Under the pieces are notes generated by a model, which searched no databases, had not been told where the DNA came from, and saw nothing but the letters and a program-made list of their open reading frames with translations. A stretch of 64,000 nt of DNA. It comes from Angiostrongylus vasorum (lineage: Eukaryota > Nematoda > Chromadorea > Rhabditida > Metastrongylidae). This document shows, in pieces, positions 11,776 to 23,600 of the stretch (position 1 is the stretch's first letter; every line of letters starts with the position of its first letter). Where the stretch lies: contig JADANN010000438.1 of NCBI GenBank assembly GCA_018806985.1, forward strand, positions 694,001 to 758,000, read 5' to 3'. Made by a program: the position numbers and the translations under genes.

Positions 11776-12840
11776 ATAAATTCTTATTCGAATTTTTTAC
11801 ATTTGGATTTTTAATGAGATCCTTTCAACGTTGATCAGAAGGCGAATGTCATTTTCATGTTTCCCTTCACCATATTTCCTTACAAAGTATATAATAATCT
11901 GTAGTAAATTTGTACAGTTGGGTTATGAATGCGACAGGGCGCTCATAGTGTGGTGCTTGTTCAGATGCATTCGATATCCATTTTTTCCGCACGCTGCCGA
12001 AATAGACAATGTATTACTGAATCCACGTTATTCATATTTCGTATTAGTGCTTTGATTAACACATTTATAACCGTATGCATTCAGTTCAATGAATTGGTGA
12101 GCTCGTGACAATTAACCGGGCCTGTTATCCAGATAGAGTAATACGAGAGACTGTTGCATGCGGAGAGAGTACCAGGATAGCACTGCTCTTAAGAGCTCAC
12201 TTCCGTCCGTATGCATAGCATACATGATGACAATTCGGATGTCTTTGCGAATATATGTTAATTAAATTCCATTAACTCAATCCATCATCGTTATCATTAA
12301 CTTTTGGTTGCTTGCTTTACGTTCTTTTTCGTCTAATGGTCGTCATTCTTTAGAGTCTTCCTCATTTTATTTACACTATCTGTTCATTTTATTTGCTCTC
12401 TTTACTCATTTCGATATTCATTTTATTTGCTTGCTTTCTCCGTTGTGAGCAGGGCACACATTTTTTGTTGGCGACCAGTTAATGAGTTTTTTTCCCTTCA
12501 CGAAACGGCTGTGAACTCGTCTGTTTATTCATGTTTTGTCGAATTTCTTAGTTTCTTCTCTTTTTTGTCGTTCCGTAGAATAGGCCACGTAACTCTGAAG
12601 TCATATGGAATCCACGTAGTTCATTACATGACAAAACACCGATTCAATGTTGCACACGCGTTTTGGAAGAATGTTTTTGTTGTCTTCAACTGACATGAGA
12701 AATGGGACGGCAGTTTTCTACAGTTGTAATATTTTCTCGATTACTAGAAGATTCCAGAGACTTAAATGCGTCGTTTTCTTTCTAAGCAAACACGAGGTTG
12801 TTGTAGAGCATACGCTTAGTTCTTTATAAGAAGAACAGTC
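11776..12840. other. No gene recognised
   Basis: AT-rich, pyrimidine-rich in 12290-12560; no coding or repeat signature beyond short random frames. Confidence 0.45.
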
Positions 12841-13760
12841 AACACAACTGTAGCTGACGTTTCGGCAGTATCGCCCTTTTCAGAGCCTAGAAGGGTACAC
12901 TGATACGTAATTTACTAGTTCCCAGGATCGACTTTCTATTAACTTCGGCATTGGAATATGAATGCGTCGTTTTCTTGTTCAGCAATCGCGAGGTTGTTAA
13001 ACAGCATACATTTACTTCCATAGAAAAACACAATACAATACAACAGTAGCTGACGTTTCGGCAGTATCGCCTTCTTCAGAGCCTGGAAGGATATACTGAC
13101 ATACATGACATATAAATGCCAAAAACCCTACAATGAATAGCAGGGATGAATGCCCAGAGGTCATACGCGACCTGACCCCGTATGTTCGCATCAATTTCTG
13201 ATGTGGGATGGTGCAGTCATCAACCTTATGCGACCATAATCAGCTGTTCTAATCTTCCTCATTGGAAGGCACGTAAAAAAAGCGGTGAGTTTTTCGAGAA
13301 GCTGTTGAATATGTAATTACCATGGAGTTTTTCGTCTTTTTGTAAGTGTCATTGAAGCGTTTGGCCTAGTAAATTGTATGTCAGTATACCTTTCCAGGCT
13401 CTGAAGAAGGCGATACTGCCGAAACGTCAGCTACTGTTGTATTGTATTGTGTTTTTTCTATGGAAGTAAATGTAATTTACTAGGTCAAACCGTCCAGCAG
13501 CACAAACAAAAAGGTGAAAATCTGGACGATAACTACACGATCAACGGCTTCTCCAAAAACCCACTGTTTTTTACCTGCCTTCCACCGAAGAAGAACCGCT
13601 GTTTAGAGTCGAATATGGTTGATGACTGCTGAAACGTCAGCTACTGCTGTGTTCTATGTGTGTTTTTGTGTGGAAGTAAACGTATGCTGTATAACAACCT
13701 CGCGATTGCTGAGAAAGAAAACGACGCATTTATAACCCAATGCCGAAGTTAATGGAAAGT
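12841..13760. repeat. Cluster of PLE tails with a 97-bp near-perfect inverted repeat
   Basis: Inverted tails at about 12845-12930 and 13011-13107; + tails at about 13378-13475 and 13625-13760. The 13011-13107 and 13378-13475 arms are almost identical inverted copies (GTAGCTGACGTTTCGGCAGT and its complement), separated by about 270 bases. Each carries the hammerhead-like core. Confidence 0.75.
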
Positions 13761-14399
13761 CGATCCTGGGAACTATTCCAGAGACGTTTTGAAGAAATGG
13801 CTGAAAGTTAGCTCTATTTCGTTTATGGAAGCCCACTTAGGTTCGTACTTATGCATCACTTTTTGGTTGTCCTTTCTATTTTTCCTTAATTGCAGTTGAA
13901 TGATTTCACTTAATCTGAATCGGAAGCATTGCGTGTTACTATTAGGAAGTGAACGCTGCACTTTTGTTCCTGATGAATGTCATTATCTGACGTCATTTCG
14001 TTTCTATAAAAGTTCCTTCTGGTTGCGTTTTTAGTTTTGTCAATGCCCTTGTTCACGAAATAACGAATATCTTAGTGGACGATGAGGATACAGGGAAACG
14101 AATAGAATGAAAAAAGTGTCTGGAACCAGACACGTGTGCTGTCGTGTCTTGTAAAAAAGAATGAACAAAACTTATGAGTGTTACTGTTTGAGCGAGGGAA
14201 TTCAGCTGATGGGAAATTCGTTTTTTAAGGTTTAGCCCATCCTCTTGTTATCTCTTGCATTTCATTCTAATGTGTTCTTATTAGGATGAAATTCATTTAT
14301 CGTCACAGAGTTCTCAAAAGTTATTTGGTTTATCCAGAGACTGTTCCATGTTTTATCCATTCCACCTTGCAGGATTTTTCTCGCTGATTTATTACCATA

Positions 14400-14770
14400 A
14401 TTGCCATTTTTATTGAGGGTGTGGGAAGTGCAGTGGTACTAATGCAGACCATCACGACTGCGGTTCTGGTTCGACCACGTCCCGAGCTTACCGAGCCTGC
14501 CATGTTTGCGGGGTCAGAAATCGGTACCACATTTGCATGGGAAAGGTTAACTCTCAGGGATTTAAGCTCTAGCCCACGTATTTGCGGAATCCAGGGGAAT
14601 GTACTCAATAGGCATTTAATGAAACTCATGACGAAAGTGAAATCCTCAAGCAGCAACCGAACCTGCACGCAAAAGCTGAAAGACCTTTGTGGATGATGGA
14701 TGTGAGGAAACGAATCAAATGCAAAATGCTGGAATCCGCACAGTAAATGTGGATGGTGGATCATTTAAAA
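14400..14770 (+). repeat. SINE-B copy with ATT-rich tail
   Basis: Head GTGCAGTGGTACTAATGCAG, B-box-like TCTGGTTCGACCACGTCC, end GTGGATGGTGGATCATTTAA, followed by an ATT/TTATT-rich tail to about 14910. The 144-codon frame on the opposite strand (14330-14764) is antisense to this repeat. Confidence 0.75.
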
Positions 14771-15059
14771 ATTACTTTTATTATTGTCAATGTTACTTCT
14801 TATTATTGTTATTTATTGTCACTGTTATTAATTATCATTATTTATTATTTACCATTGTTTATTACTATTGTCTTATTGTTATTATCATTATTGTTGTTAT
14901 TAAATGGTCTCACATCACGTGAATGATGCTCTACGGATTCTAGAACTTCTTGCATTGGTTTCGTCTCCTCAAATTCACCTTCCACGAAGGTTTTCGAAAC
15001 TTTTTGCTTATAGGCTGGACTCCTACTTCACGATTTTTTTCATCTTCGCGGCGATTGCT

Positions 15060-15310
15060 TAAAGGATGTATTGTTGCAAAAAAAGCGGATTAAATTGCAT
15101 GACGACGCAGATCAACATTCTACTGTGTAAAATAGCAGCGCCGAGTGAAGTTCCCCTATTCGAGCAGTGCTTCACTTCACTGGATTCTACGCAGTGCAAC
15201 AATGAACCCACACCTGGCGAGGACAACCACCTGTGGACCATCGACTCGGTATCTGCGCAGCGCTGAAGAAGGCAAACGTGCCAAAATTTTAGCTGGATGA
15301 ATATTTCTAT
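15060..15310 (+). repeat. PLE-type tail, second subfamily
   Basis: GCGCTGAAGAAGGCAAACGTGCC resembles the CTGAAGA-hairpin core, followed by an AGCTGGATGAATATTTCTAT border. A SINE-B end fragment (GAAACGAATCGAATGTG) sits further on at about 15620-15690. Confidence 0.5.
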
Positions 15311-16011
15311 ACCAATCTCGTCTTAGCCTATCAATCCACGAAAGTTTTGATTATTTATGACGAGGTTTAACGGAAGTGGGCTTTTTAAATTTCAATAGTT
15401 TGTCGCAAATCCTTGCTAGAGCTTGTTTCAACATCGTTTTTGTCACATTTTCTATAAGAGTTTCGAAATAGCCCGATTCATTCGGCAGTGTTTATCCATG
15501 TTGCTCTGTTATTTTCTCTACATGCATTTTATGCGCATTGATTTTTAGTCAAAGGTTAAATTGGGTAGAGTGTTCTGTTACCTTTTTGAAATGATCTCTT
15601 TTGTTTACCTCACTTTTTCGGCGAGAAACGAATCGAATGTGAGAAGTGCTGGCATCCGAACACTTTGAAGATGGGTCGTAGGAAATAAAATTACAAAAAG
15701 AACCGGATTAGTTATAGTTAGTTATGTTCAGATAAAAAACTCGTTAACAAACCCAGGCTAGCATTTGCTTGAGCTATACATTTCGAGACTTTTTTGGTGT
15801 AGTAGTGAAGGTGATCTTCAATGAAAACCGAAGTTTATTATTTCATCTGCTTACTACTTATTGTGTTCATTAACAAATTCCAAATGATGCGTATTGATTT
15901 CAAGGTATAATGCGAAAATAATGACCGATGTTAACTACATACCGACATTTATCGTATCATATTGAACCATGCAATTTAAAATCATTTAGACTTACAGGTC
16001 TTTTTTCTACA

Positions 16012-16308
16012 AAAAGGATAAAAGCATAAAGCTCTCGGCGTTGGTCAATCCTTAAGAGATACGCCATGAATTCGACCTCATTAAGTGTCGTTGGTGGTGA
16101 TTGAATGTCTTATGTCATATCTGGCCTTTACAATGACTCGCGGTGGCCTACCTGTGTATCGAGCCAGTACTGCTATCCTCCCAGACAAGTCTGGTACCAA
16201 TTTGCCGACTCTGGAGGGATGGAAAGCTTGGTGGGCCATGGGCACGGGGACCAATTCCACGTGTATGTCGCAGTGGCGACTCCGACCACTGCGCCACACG
16301 CGCCCCCT
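16012..16308 (-). repeat. SINE-A copy
   Basis: Inverted copy from AAAGGATAAAAGCATAAAGC to the head complement CACTGCGCCACACGCGCC. It explains the four overlapping open frames in this interval. Confidence 0.85.
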
Positions 16309-16861
16309 TTTCTTTTTCTATAAGATACGGTTCTGTGGACCCTCGAAGTACATTATTTTTACCTTTTTTTTGTGTCAACACTTGTGTTTCTAGTAAAATC
16401 GTTGAACGAGAGCGAGCATTCAGCGGAACCCCATCGTATTCCCCCAATGTATTGTTAGTTTTTGCGACTGTCCCACTTGTAGGGATTAACTATTCCAAGA
16501 ACTTTAATTCTTAGCTTATTATATAAAACCTTTATGAAAGCTTTTATAAATTTCTACTGTCTTTGAGGTGATAGGACTCCAAAGTACTCAACTTCAGCAC
16601 TCTATTAATGTAAATATTATCTTCAGTTGTCGAAAGACCAGCTTTCTCGCGAATGTCTTCGTCAAAGTAAGCGACTTTTGCTAAACGACTTACTATGAAT
16701 TAAAGAGCTGTGGTCACTGCTTGTCGAGAAATACCACCTAACATCTTTTTTTTAAAGTATTTGTCCTTTGGCCTATTTTCCCTGGACAATACGTTTTTTG
16801 AAACCAACCTTGCTATAGAAAATTATTGCGTTTGTTATTTTTGTCCACTCTTTAGGGTCAT

Positions 16862-17240
16862 CCTAACGGTTTACCGTCTCATCGTGGCTGGGAGGTATTC
16901 CTGACTGTCGGGATGTGATGTACAGCGGGGGATTGATCCCATTGGCAGCGTCTCTCAAGCTGAGAAGGAGTCCGGCGTTTCCATCAGGAAGCCTAGCTAA
17001 GAGTAAACCAATACCAGGATCCACCACCGTCCTGGTATCAAAGTCGCATGTTGGCAAATCTCCCTCTGATCCACAAGGGCTACGACTGCCTGTGGTGGTG
17101 ACGACCTGAGACAGGCTTTAGCCAGGCTGTCCTCGGGACTCCAGGGAACCACAATGGCTAAACCAGCAAATCTCTGGACAATGGAAATTGTGCTGGGGCC
17201 CGCACAACCAATGAAGATGGGCCATCCAAGTATCCAAGTA
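16862..17240 (+). repeat. Family D copy, solo
   Basis: ACGGTTTACCGTCTCATCG through CTAGCTAAGAGTAAACCAAT to GCCATCCAAGTATCCAAG. No inverted partner nearby. Confidence 0.75.
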
Positions 17241-17304
17241 TAAGTTACAATAACCAGACTGCTTTTGATTCTCTACGACTCCTTTTCAGAATGCTCCTGC
17301 CGTA

Positions 17305-17307
<3 letters not shown>

Positions 17308-17344
<37 letters not shown>

Positions 17345-17355
17345 TATATATGCAT
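17308..17355. repeat. TA microsatellite
   Basis: About 16 TA units followed by interrupted TGCATA variants. Confidence 0.95.
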
Positions 17356-17753
17356 ACATACATTTTTAATTATTTATTTGATTTGTACTTTAAACGAGGG
17401 GGTCTAACTTTGTATACGTAAGCATTGTTTGGCTATTTGGGTGGGCACATCGTTCCATTCAGTTTACAGGCAACCTTCATTTGAAAGTCTGGAGTCGATG
17501 TCTATGTAATTGTCGTTTTTCTAGGTAGTTTAGATGACTGATACTCAAATTCCATGACTGTATTTTTTTCACCACTTTCGAGATGATTTTTCTGAATTTT
17601 CTGGATTTCTTTTCTATCGAGCTTTCTGTTTCAAAAACCTCCTCTCGTTGAATTCTTCCAAGTCTTCCATTTTTCAAATATTTTTTTGCTGTTATTTATT
17701 TACGAAAGTTGTGCAGTCAACAACGGCTACCTATTTTCATTTTTTTAATCTTT

Positions 17754-19452
17754 TCATCGCATCTTTAATCCATACTGACATGCTTCTTCAGGCATAATGA
17801 CATTTTTCAGCACCACGCTTTGGTTCGTAGCCCACATCCAACCACAGCCATATAGCTGGTTGCCGCATGCCATAAACACGTCCGTCCATCTTATAGAAGT
17901 GGTTTCGTTAGTAGACGGTTGTTTAGGAGATCCTCTTATCGGAACCACTCTACACTTCCTATTCATCTGCCGATGACGCTTCTCATCACTTGAGTGTTCC
18001 ATGTGTTTTTCACTTCGGTTGTTTATCCATTCCAGTAGCATCCAGCAAGATATTTTATGCATAACAGGTTTATTTGTTGGTTTGCGAAACGAAGTGATAA
18101 TTTCCTTCAAGCGCAGTCTATTGTGTACTCAACATAAACTAGCGTTTAGAGTCACGTAATACGTCAGAGCTTTCGTCAGACTGTGGACTTTCCCATAGTT
18201 CGGCAGTTTCCTCCTTTGAAAAAGATGTTGTGATGTTGTTTGGAGAGTCTCGAAACTGGTGGTTTTAGATATAACGCTGCTCCTCTTCATGGTTCTGGTT
18301 ACTATTCGAACTTTTCAAAAAAATCCGTGTTTCGTTTTATTTCTGACAAGTTTTTTAACCCTGAGAGTTGGCACATAGGTTGCTTAACAGACCTTTAACA
18401 GATTTTGGTTTATTTCCAGGTTTCTTTTAATATCATTTGCTTTCTGTACACTGTTTCTGTATACTGTTTCGCTGAGATCTGTCCATCAGACTTTACGAGC
18501 TTTGTGAAGTGTCTTGGGTTCCTATCAAGTCAAAAACGTTTTTCGCCACTCTGTTGCGTTGTGGTGTGGTATTGTTGTTGAAAACTCCTGACTGGAGAAT
18601 CAAGCGTTGATTTGCAGTTTTGAAGTCCTTTAACAAGCAGTTCGTTGTTTCTGCCGTCGTAGGCATTAACGGTTTCGTCTGTGTTCTTTCTTGTCCCCTG
18701 CCCAGACAGTCGCGGGTAATTTGATGTGACCTGTTGCTCGAAAAAGTGGGGCTTAAAGTGCTTTTCTGAGTAGACTTTTTCTTCCGTTGTTTTAGAACCA
18801 TGAAACACCGTCCATGATGTGATGTTCTGATTTAATATCGATGAATTCCTGCTTAGATGGAGAATTAATAGATGATGGCTGCGTTTGACGTTCAGGTTGC
18901 ACAGGTCCATTGTCCTTATGTTTGAGCCAGTTTTTTGGTCAAGGCACCCACACTAGCCATATCATGGTGTACTTACACACCATGTTTTCTACACAAGCAC
19001 CCACTGTTGGCTTTGGGTAAAGGAAAGAGATCTGACCGGCTTTCAGGACTTTTGCACAAATGCCGACTGTAGAAGCAATTTGAGAACACATTAGTTTCCA
19101 TCTGTCCTTATGTGGTGGGTGACAAATCATAAAGGGCAGTTTCCATTCAAGTGTTTGTACAATACCACACTTATTGTTTACGCTGTATGATATTCATTTA
19201 ATGATTTGTGTTGCCTAATATAAATGTTATTTTGACAACTGATGTTTACGTTACTCATTACGTTTCTATGTGAGTTCGTTTGCTGTTTGGATGACACTGC
19301 TCGATGACGATTTCGTACCGTAGCAGTGCTGTTTTAGTGCTTGGTGGCTTTAATAATAATTGAAGCCTTTGCTGAATAATATGAGTGGGTAACGGAGTTG
19401 TTTGAGGTTGCAAATCTTCCATTATTCCTGGGCCTGCAGATTGCTGACACAC
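17754..19452 (-). other. Unassigned minus-strand open frames
   Basis: Four open frames lie on the minus strand, at 17754-18110 (118 codons), 18530-18910 (126), 18493-18801 (102, another frame) and 19258-19452 (64). None overlaps a repeat I recognise. Their products are Ser/Thr/Asn-rich, with segments such as SPKQPSTNETTSIRW and ACGNQLYGCGWMWATNQS, and match no family I know. A small nematode-specific gene split by introns is possible, but I could not build phase-consistent junctions. Chance frames remain the default. Confidence 0.2.
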
Positions 19453-19504
19453 TTGTTTGGATGGACAAAAAACACAAAGGGCAGGAAATACCGAGTTTAC
19501 GCAT

Positions 19505-19975
19505 CGATTCTTTTTATTTTACGTCACCCATCTCCTCATCTCCTGTTCGGTTCCTTGCACTTCTTGTCTTCGATCTCGTTTCCGCGCATCCATCATCCGT
19601 GAAGGTCTCTGAGCATGTGTGAATTCGGCGGCTGGTTGAGGATTGTTTTCTTCCAGTATGAATATCGTTGAATGCTATTCGAGTCGATTCTTCCTTGAAT
19701 GCTGTCATAGCTTTGCTAGTACTTTCTTACGTTGATTTGAGGAAGTGAGTTGGTGCGTTGGTACAGTGTTGCAATAATTGTGCTAAAGCGCTTTCAGGTC
19801 TTCAATACAAGCAGTCACCGGTTTTTTTTGGATCGGCGGTCGCTTATCCAACAAGTCTGACGGCTGTTCTCCGATCTCGGAGCACGAGAGGCTTGATGAG
19901 ACCGGTGCGGGTTCGAACCAGCACCGTGTTTGTGGTGACCGGTATCAGTACCACCGCGCTACCCGCACTCTTTAC
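19505..19975 (-). repeat. SINE-B copy
   Basis: Inverted. The end part (CGCGCATCCATCATCCGTGA) is at 19584-19603; the head with B-box complement GTGCGGGTTCGAACCAGCAC and GTACCACCGCGCTACCCGC is at 19900-19970. Confidence 0.65.
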
Positions 19976-20332
19976 TCATCAGCAGTTCCCTAGAATTCAA
20001 TATATAACCCAAATATGCATCCAATTGCATCTGCGATTCCCAGTGAGGTGCAATGGTTCGTGGCTCAATCAAAAACGATTGATCAACATCAAACGAATCA
20101 TCTATCCTTGCTATAAAGTATGAGTTTTTCAAGTGGTATATCTCCACAGGCAAACCTCATGCTTTACTCCCTAAGTTTCCTGGAATTTTTGTTGGACGTC
20201 ACAGTACATTGTTCGTATCCCAATTTTCTATTTCCGCGTTGCATTCGTCTTTTCCGTTTGTACCATTCGTTGTATGACCTCGCATTCGTTCGCATTTCAT
20301 TAGTTTACTGATTTTGCCCCAGGTGATATAAT

Positions 20333-20343
20333 GGCAATTTCAG
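20333..20343 (+). promoter_or_regulatory. Possible 3' splice or trans-splice acceptor upstream of gly exon 1
   Basis: GGCAATTTCAG lies 223 bases before the ATG. ATTTCAG is close to the nematode acceptor consensus, so it could receive a spliced leader or a 5' UTR exon. Only the motif supports this. Confidence 0.25.
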
Positions 20344-20566
20344 CAGGAGCAGCTTCACTGCAGAGGACTGCGAAGACCAGCAGCTTATAGTTCGGATAAG
20401 TGGAGGAAGAACTACGACTTGGAACCGCTTCGGCTCGTCGCCGTCATTACTGCCATCTACTGAAGGCTGGAAGAAGCCTAAAATACACTCTTATTCTTCT
20501 CTGCTACTCTACTACTATATTTATTGCTACTAACACTACGGGTACCAGTCTGTTTAGCCACTCGAC

Positions 20567-20677
20567 ATGCTGTTTCCAGCCAGGAAACGATCGCTAATCT
20601 TTAAAATAATTCTATTAGTGCCAATTTTGTGGATATGTGCTCTCATGTATTTGTCGTTCACAGAGTACTCACGTGCT
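20567..20677 (+). CDS. gly-3: gly exon 1: cytosolic tail and signal anchor
   Basis: 37 codons from ATG to a GTAAGT donor, ending in phase 0. It encodes a short basic tail (MLFPARKRS) and a hydrophobic anchor of about 20 residues rich in I, L, V and W, as expected for a type II Golgi enzyme. This ATG is the only one in frame before the anchor. No TATA-like promoter is apparent. Intron 1 is 682 bp and holds a SINE-A. Confidence 0.85.
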
Positions 20678-23600
20678 GTAAGTTTCAAGAATTTTCTGAG
20701 ATTTTTTATTGTACTAGACGTTTTCTCTCATATTCCGACTGAACCTCGAACCGGAGTAGTCTTCTACCTTTTTGGGTGCGGGGAGCGTTTGGCGCAGTGG
20801 TCGGAGGCTCGCTGCAACACACACGTGGAATCGATCTCAGCGGCCATTATCCACCAAGCCTTCTACCCCTCCGGGGTCGACAAATTGGTACCAGCCTTTT
20901 CTGGGAGGATAGTAGCGCTGGCTCGATACATCGATAGACCACCTCGAGTTGTTTTGAAAGCCAAATAGGCACTTAATCATCTCCAAACGATGATTAATGA
21001 AGTCAAGTGCATGGTGCATCCCTCAGAGATTGATCAACGCCGAGAGCTTTATCCTTTTTTTAGCTTTACCAGACGTTTTCTCTTATATTCCGACTGAACC
21101 TCATTGGGAGTCTTCTGTCTTTTTTGAAAAATTTAGATATTTCAATTCTTTTGCAATCTGTTTTTTACTCGGTTTTTTGATTAAATCGTTTTCCTGTTGG
21201 TTTTCAACCTTAATTAAGTCCATAAGGATTGATAAGGTAACGTAATATTTATATCCCAGTTTTTCCATTTAAAAATCTGGACCGCGTTGTGATTCCCATC
21301 TTATTGGCCATTTGACAAAGGCTTCTTAAGGAAAATGTGTTGATAACGTCAATGTTTAGCTCCGTAAAAGTCAAGCTGACATGGTGAAGCACATTCCTCA
21401 AATGCCTTTAGTAGAAGGATTTGGACCGCCGATAGAGAAAAAGGAACAGGAGAACCCACCTCAGGACAATAACAGGCCGGTAAGGTCATGTTCTCATTTT
21501 CGTCGTTTTTCCCTCCTTTCTTTTTCCTCTCTCTTTCTTTCGCTCTCCCCCTCCTCTCCTCCCCCTCTCTCTTCTTCCTTCCCTCTCTGTCTCTCTCGTT
21601 CTTTCTCATCCTCATTCCTGACCACCTTCCTTGTGATTCGCAATGAGAAAATATCTTGCTGCAAATGTCTATAAATGTTTAGGCTAAACATCCTAGTAAA
21701 CAGCAAAAGTTTTGCTTTCGAAATGGCCATATAACAAAGCTTCATGACTTTATTAGAATTTAGTGGTCAAAAATGGGGTATCGAGTTAATAGATATTGCC
21801 TGTAGCAGTTATAAAAAAGCGTATAGAGGAATGGTTAGAGCTGCTTTGCAGCACACACGTGCTCATTGGTTCGATCTCATTTCTCAGGGCTAACCATGGT
21901 CTCTTTCCTCCAGGATTAACAGATTAAGTACACTTGTCTGGAAAAAATAAAAAATAATGATTTGGTATATCAAGAGGCACGTACAAGTAATATGTCGATA
22001 TAGGGCTAAATGTACATTCAGTAACCTCTCGAAAGCTCAATTTGACAGACTCGTGTTAATGGCTCATCCCACATTCGTAAAGAATTGTTGGGCAACGAAC
22101 CTTTTTACTTTGTCTTTATCAAATTAACCATCATCTCCATGATTTAATTCCATCTTCTGCGCAGCTGCCGTTGTTTTTCTTTTTTAACTCTAGAGATGTT
22201 GTATCCACAAGTACATGAACGCAGGAACGATATTTTTGATGTGAATGAAAAAACCTTGGTTTCCTTATGTTTTTAAATGATTTTGGATAGAAAAACGATC
22301 AATAAAATTCAATGAACGTTGGCTTGTGACGTTGACTGGTATAGAGAATAACATGAAGGGCAAGATGTGTCGGACGCTGTCATGAAAACGGCCAACAATG
22401 ATAGCCATCAGCCTGGTCTACATTTGACTGAAGTACAAATCACACAAGTTTTTTTAGAAGCCTATCTTGCGGAAACCTGTGTTTGTTGTGAACATGTCGG
22501 ATCCGATCTACAAATTCGGTGATCCTAACCAAGAAGGAGAGAACGGCAAGGCAGTACATATCAATAAGACGGTGCAGAGTTCATACTTAAAAATTAGTTA
22601 GTCATATTATTATATCCGATACATTTTCTATAATTTAGAGCCTAACACCTGAACAAAAGAAACGGTACGATCTTGGTTTTCAAAACAACGCCTTCAACCA
22701 ATACGCTTCCGATTTAATATCCATACATCGGACGTTACCGGAGAATGCTGACAAGGAGTGAGACATATTTCTATCGTTTTCCTGATATCTTTCGTGATGT
22801 TGAATGTGCTACCAAATTACATTAACATATTCGTGGCGCATCGATTTCAATGCATACACAAAGGGACATTTTTTGACAGCATACGTTTAAATCATATAGT
22901 TTGTTCATCTACACTAGTCTTGTTGCTATTTCTCCATTTTTTTGGCTTTTTCTTCAACAAATTACGGAGTGAAAAACTAGAAAGAAGGTCTCCACGACAT
23001 CCATAATTACCACTCGCTCTCCCCTGCTGTCCGTCGTCTATAAACTCGTCATTCGAGTCATCCTCAATAGGATTGACAGAACGTTAGACGAAGAACACCC
23101 TTGCGATCAAGGAGGTTTCGAAAATAATCCACTCTCTTATCAAAATTCTGAATGACCAGCCTTGAGAATGTGCAGCGAAAACTGATATGAGACAATGTCG
23201 GAGTGAAAATCGATTGTCAGCAACTACATCATCTTCGCTTAACTTATGATATTGTTCTAATAACACCAAGCGGAGCGAACGTTGGCCGACTTTGAGAACG
23301 TTTAAGGAAAGATTGGTCTTTGACCATATCTCACGAAAAACGATGTTTATGTGTAACAAATTTGTTTCTCATGCGCCAGCAGGAGAAAACATGCGGCTTG
23401 GGGGTGCTTTAAAAAGTATCGGGGTTGTAGTGAGGACAACAAAGAACACCCGACTTCATGCACACCTTTTCGACTGTACGATCCTTGTTGCCTTAACGTA
23501 TGCTTCAGAAACCTGAACGTTACGTAAGCAGGATGAAAGATCACTCAGCGTTATCGAACGCGCTGTCCAAAGGACGATGCTAGGAGTATCCTCTTTCACA

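Noticed and set aside
14330..14764. 144-codon minus-strand open frame
   Set aside because: Entirely antisense to a SINE-B copy on the + strand.
21349..21745. Glu/Arg/Lys-rich minus-strand frames
   Set aside because: Antisense of gly exon 2 and the CT-rich intronic tract.
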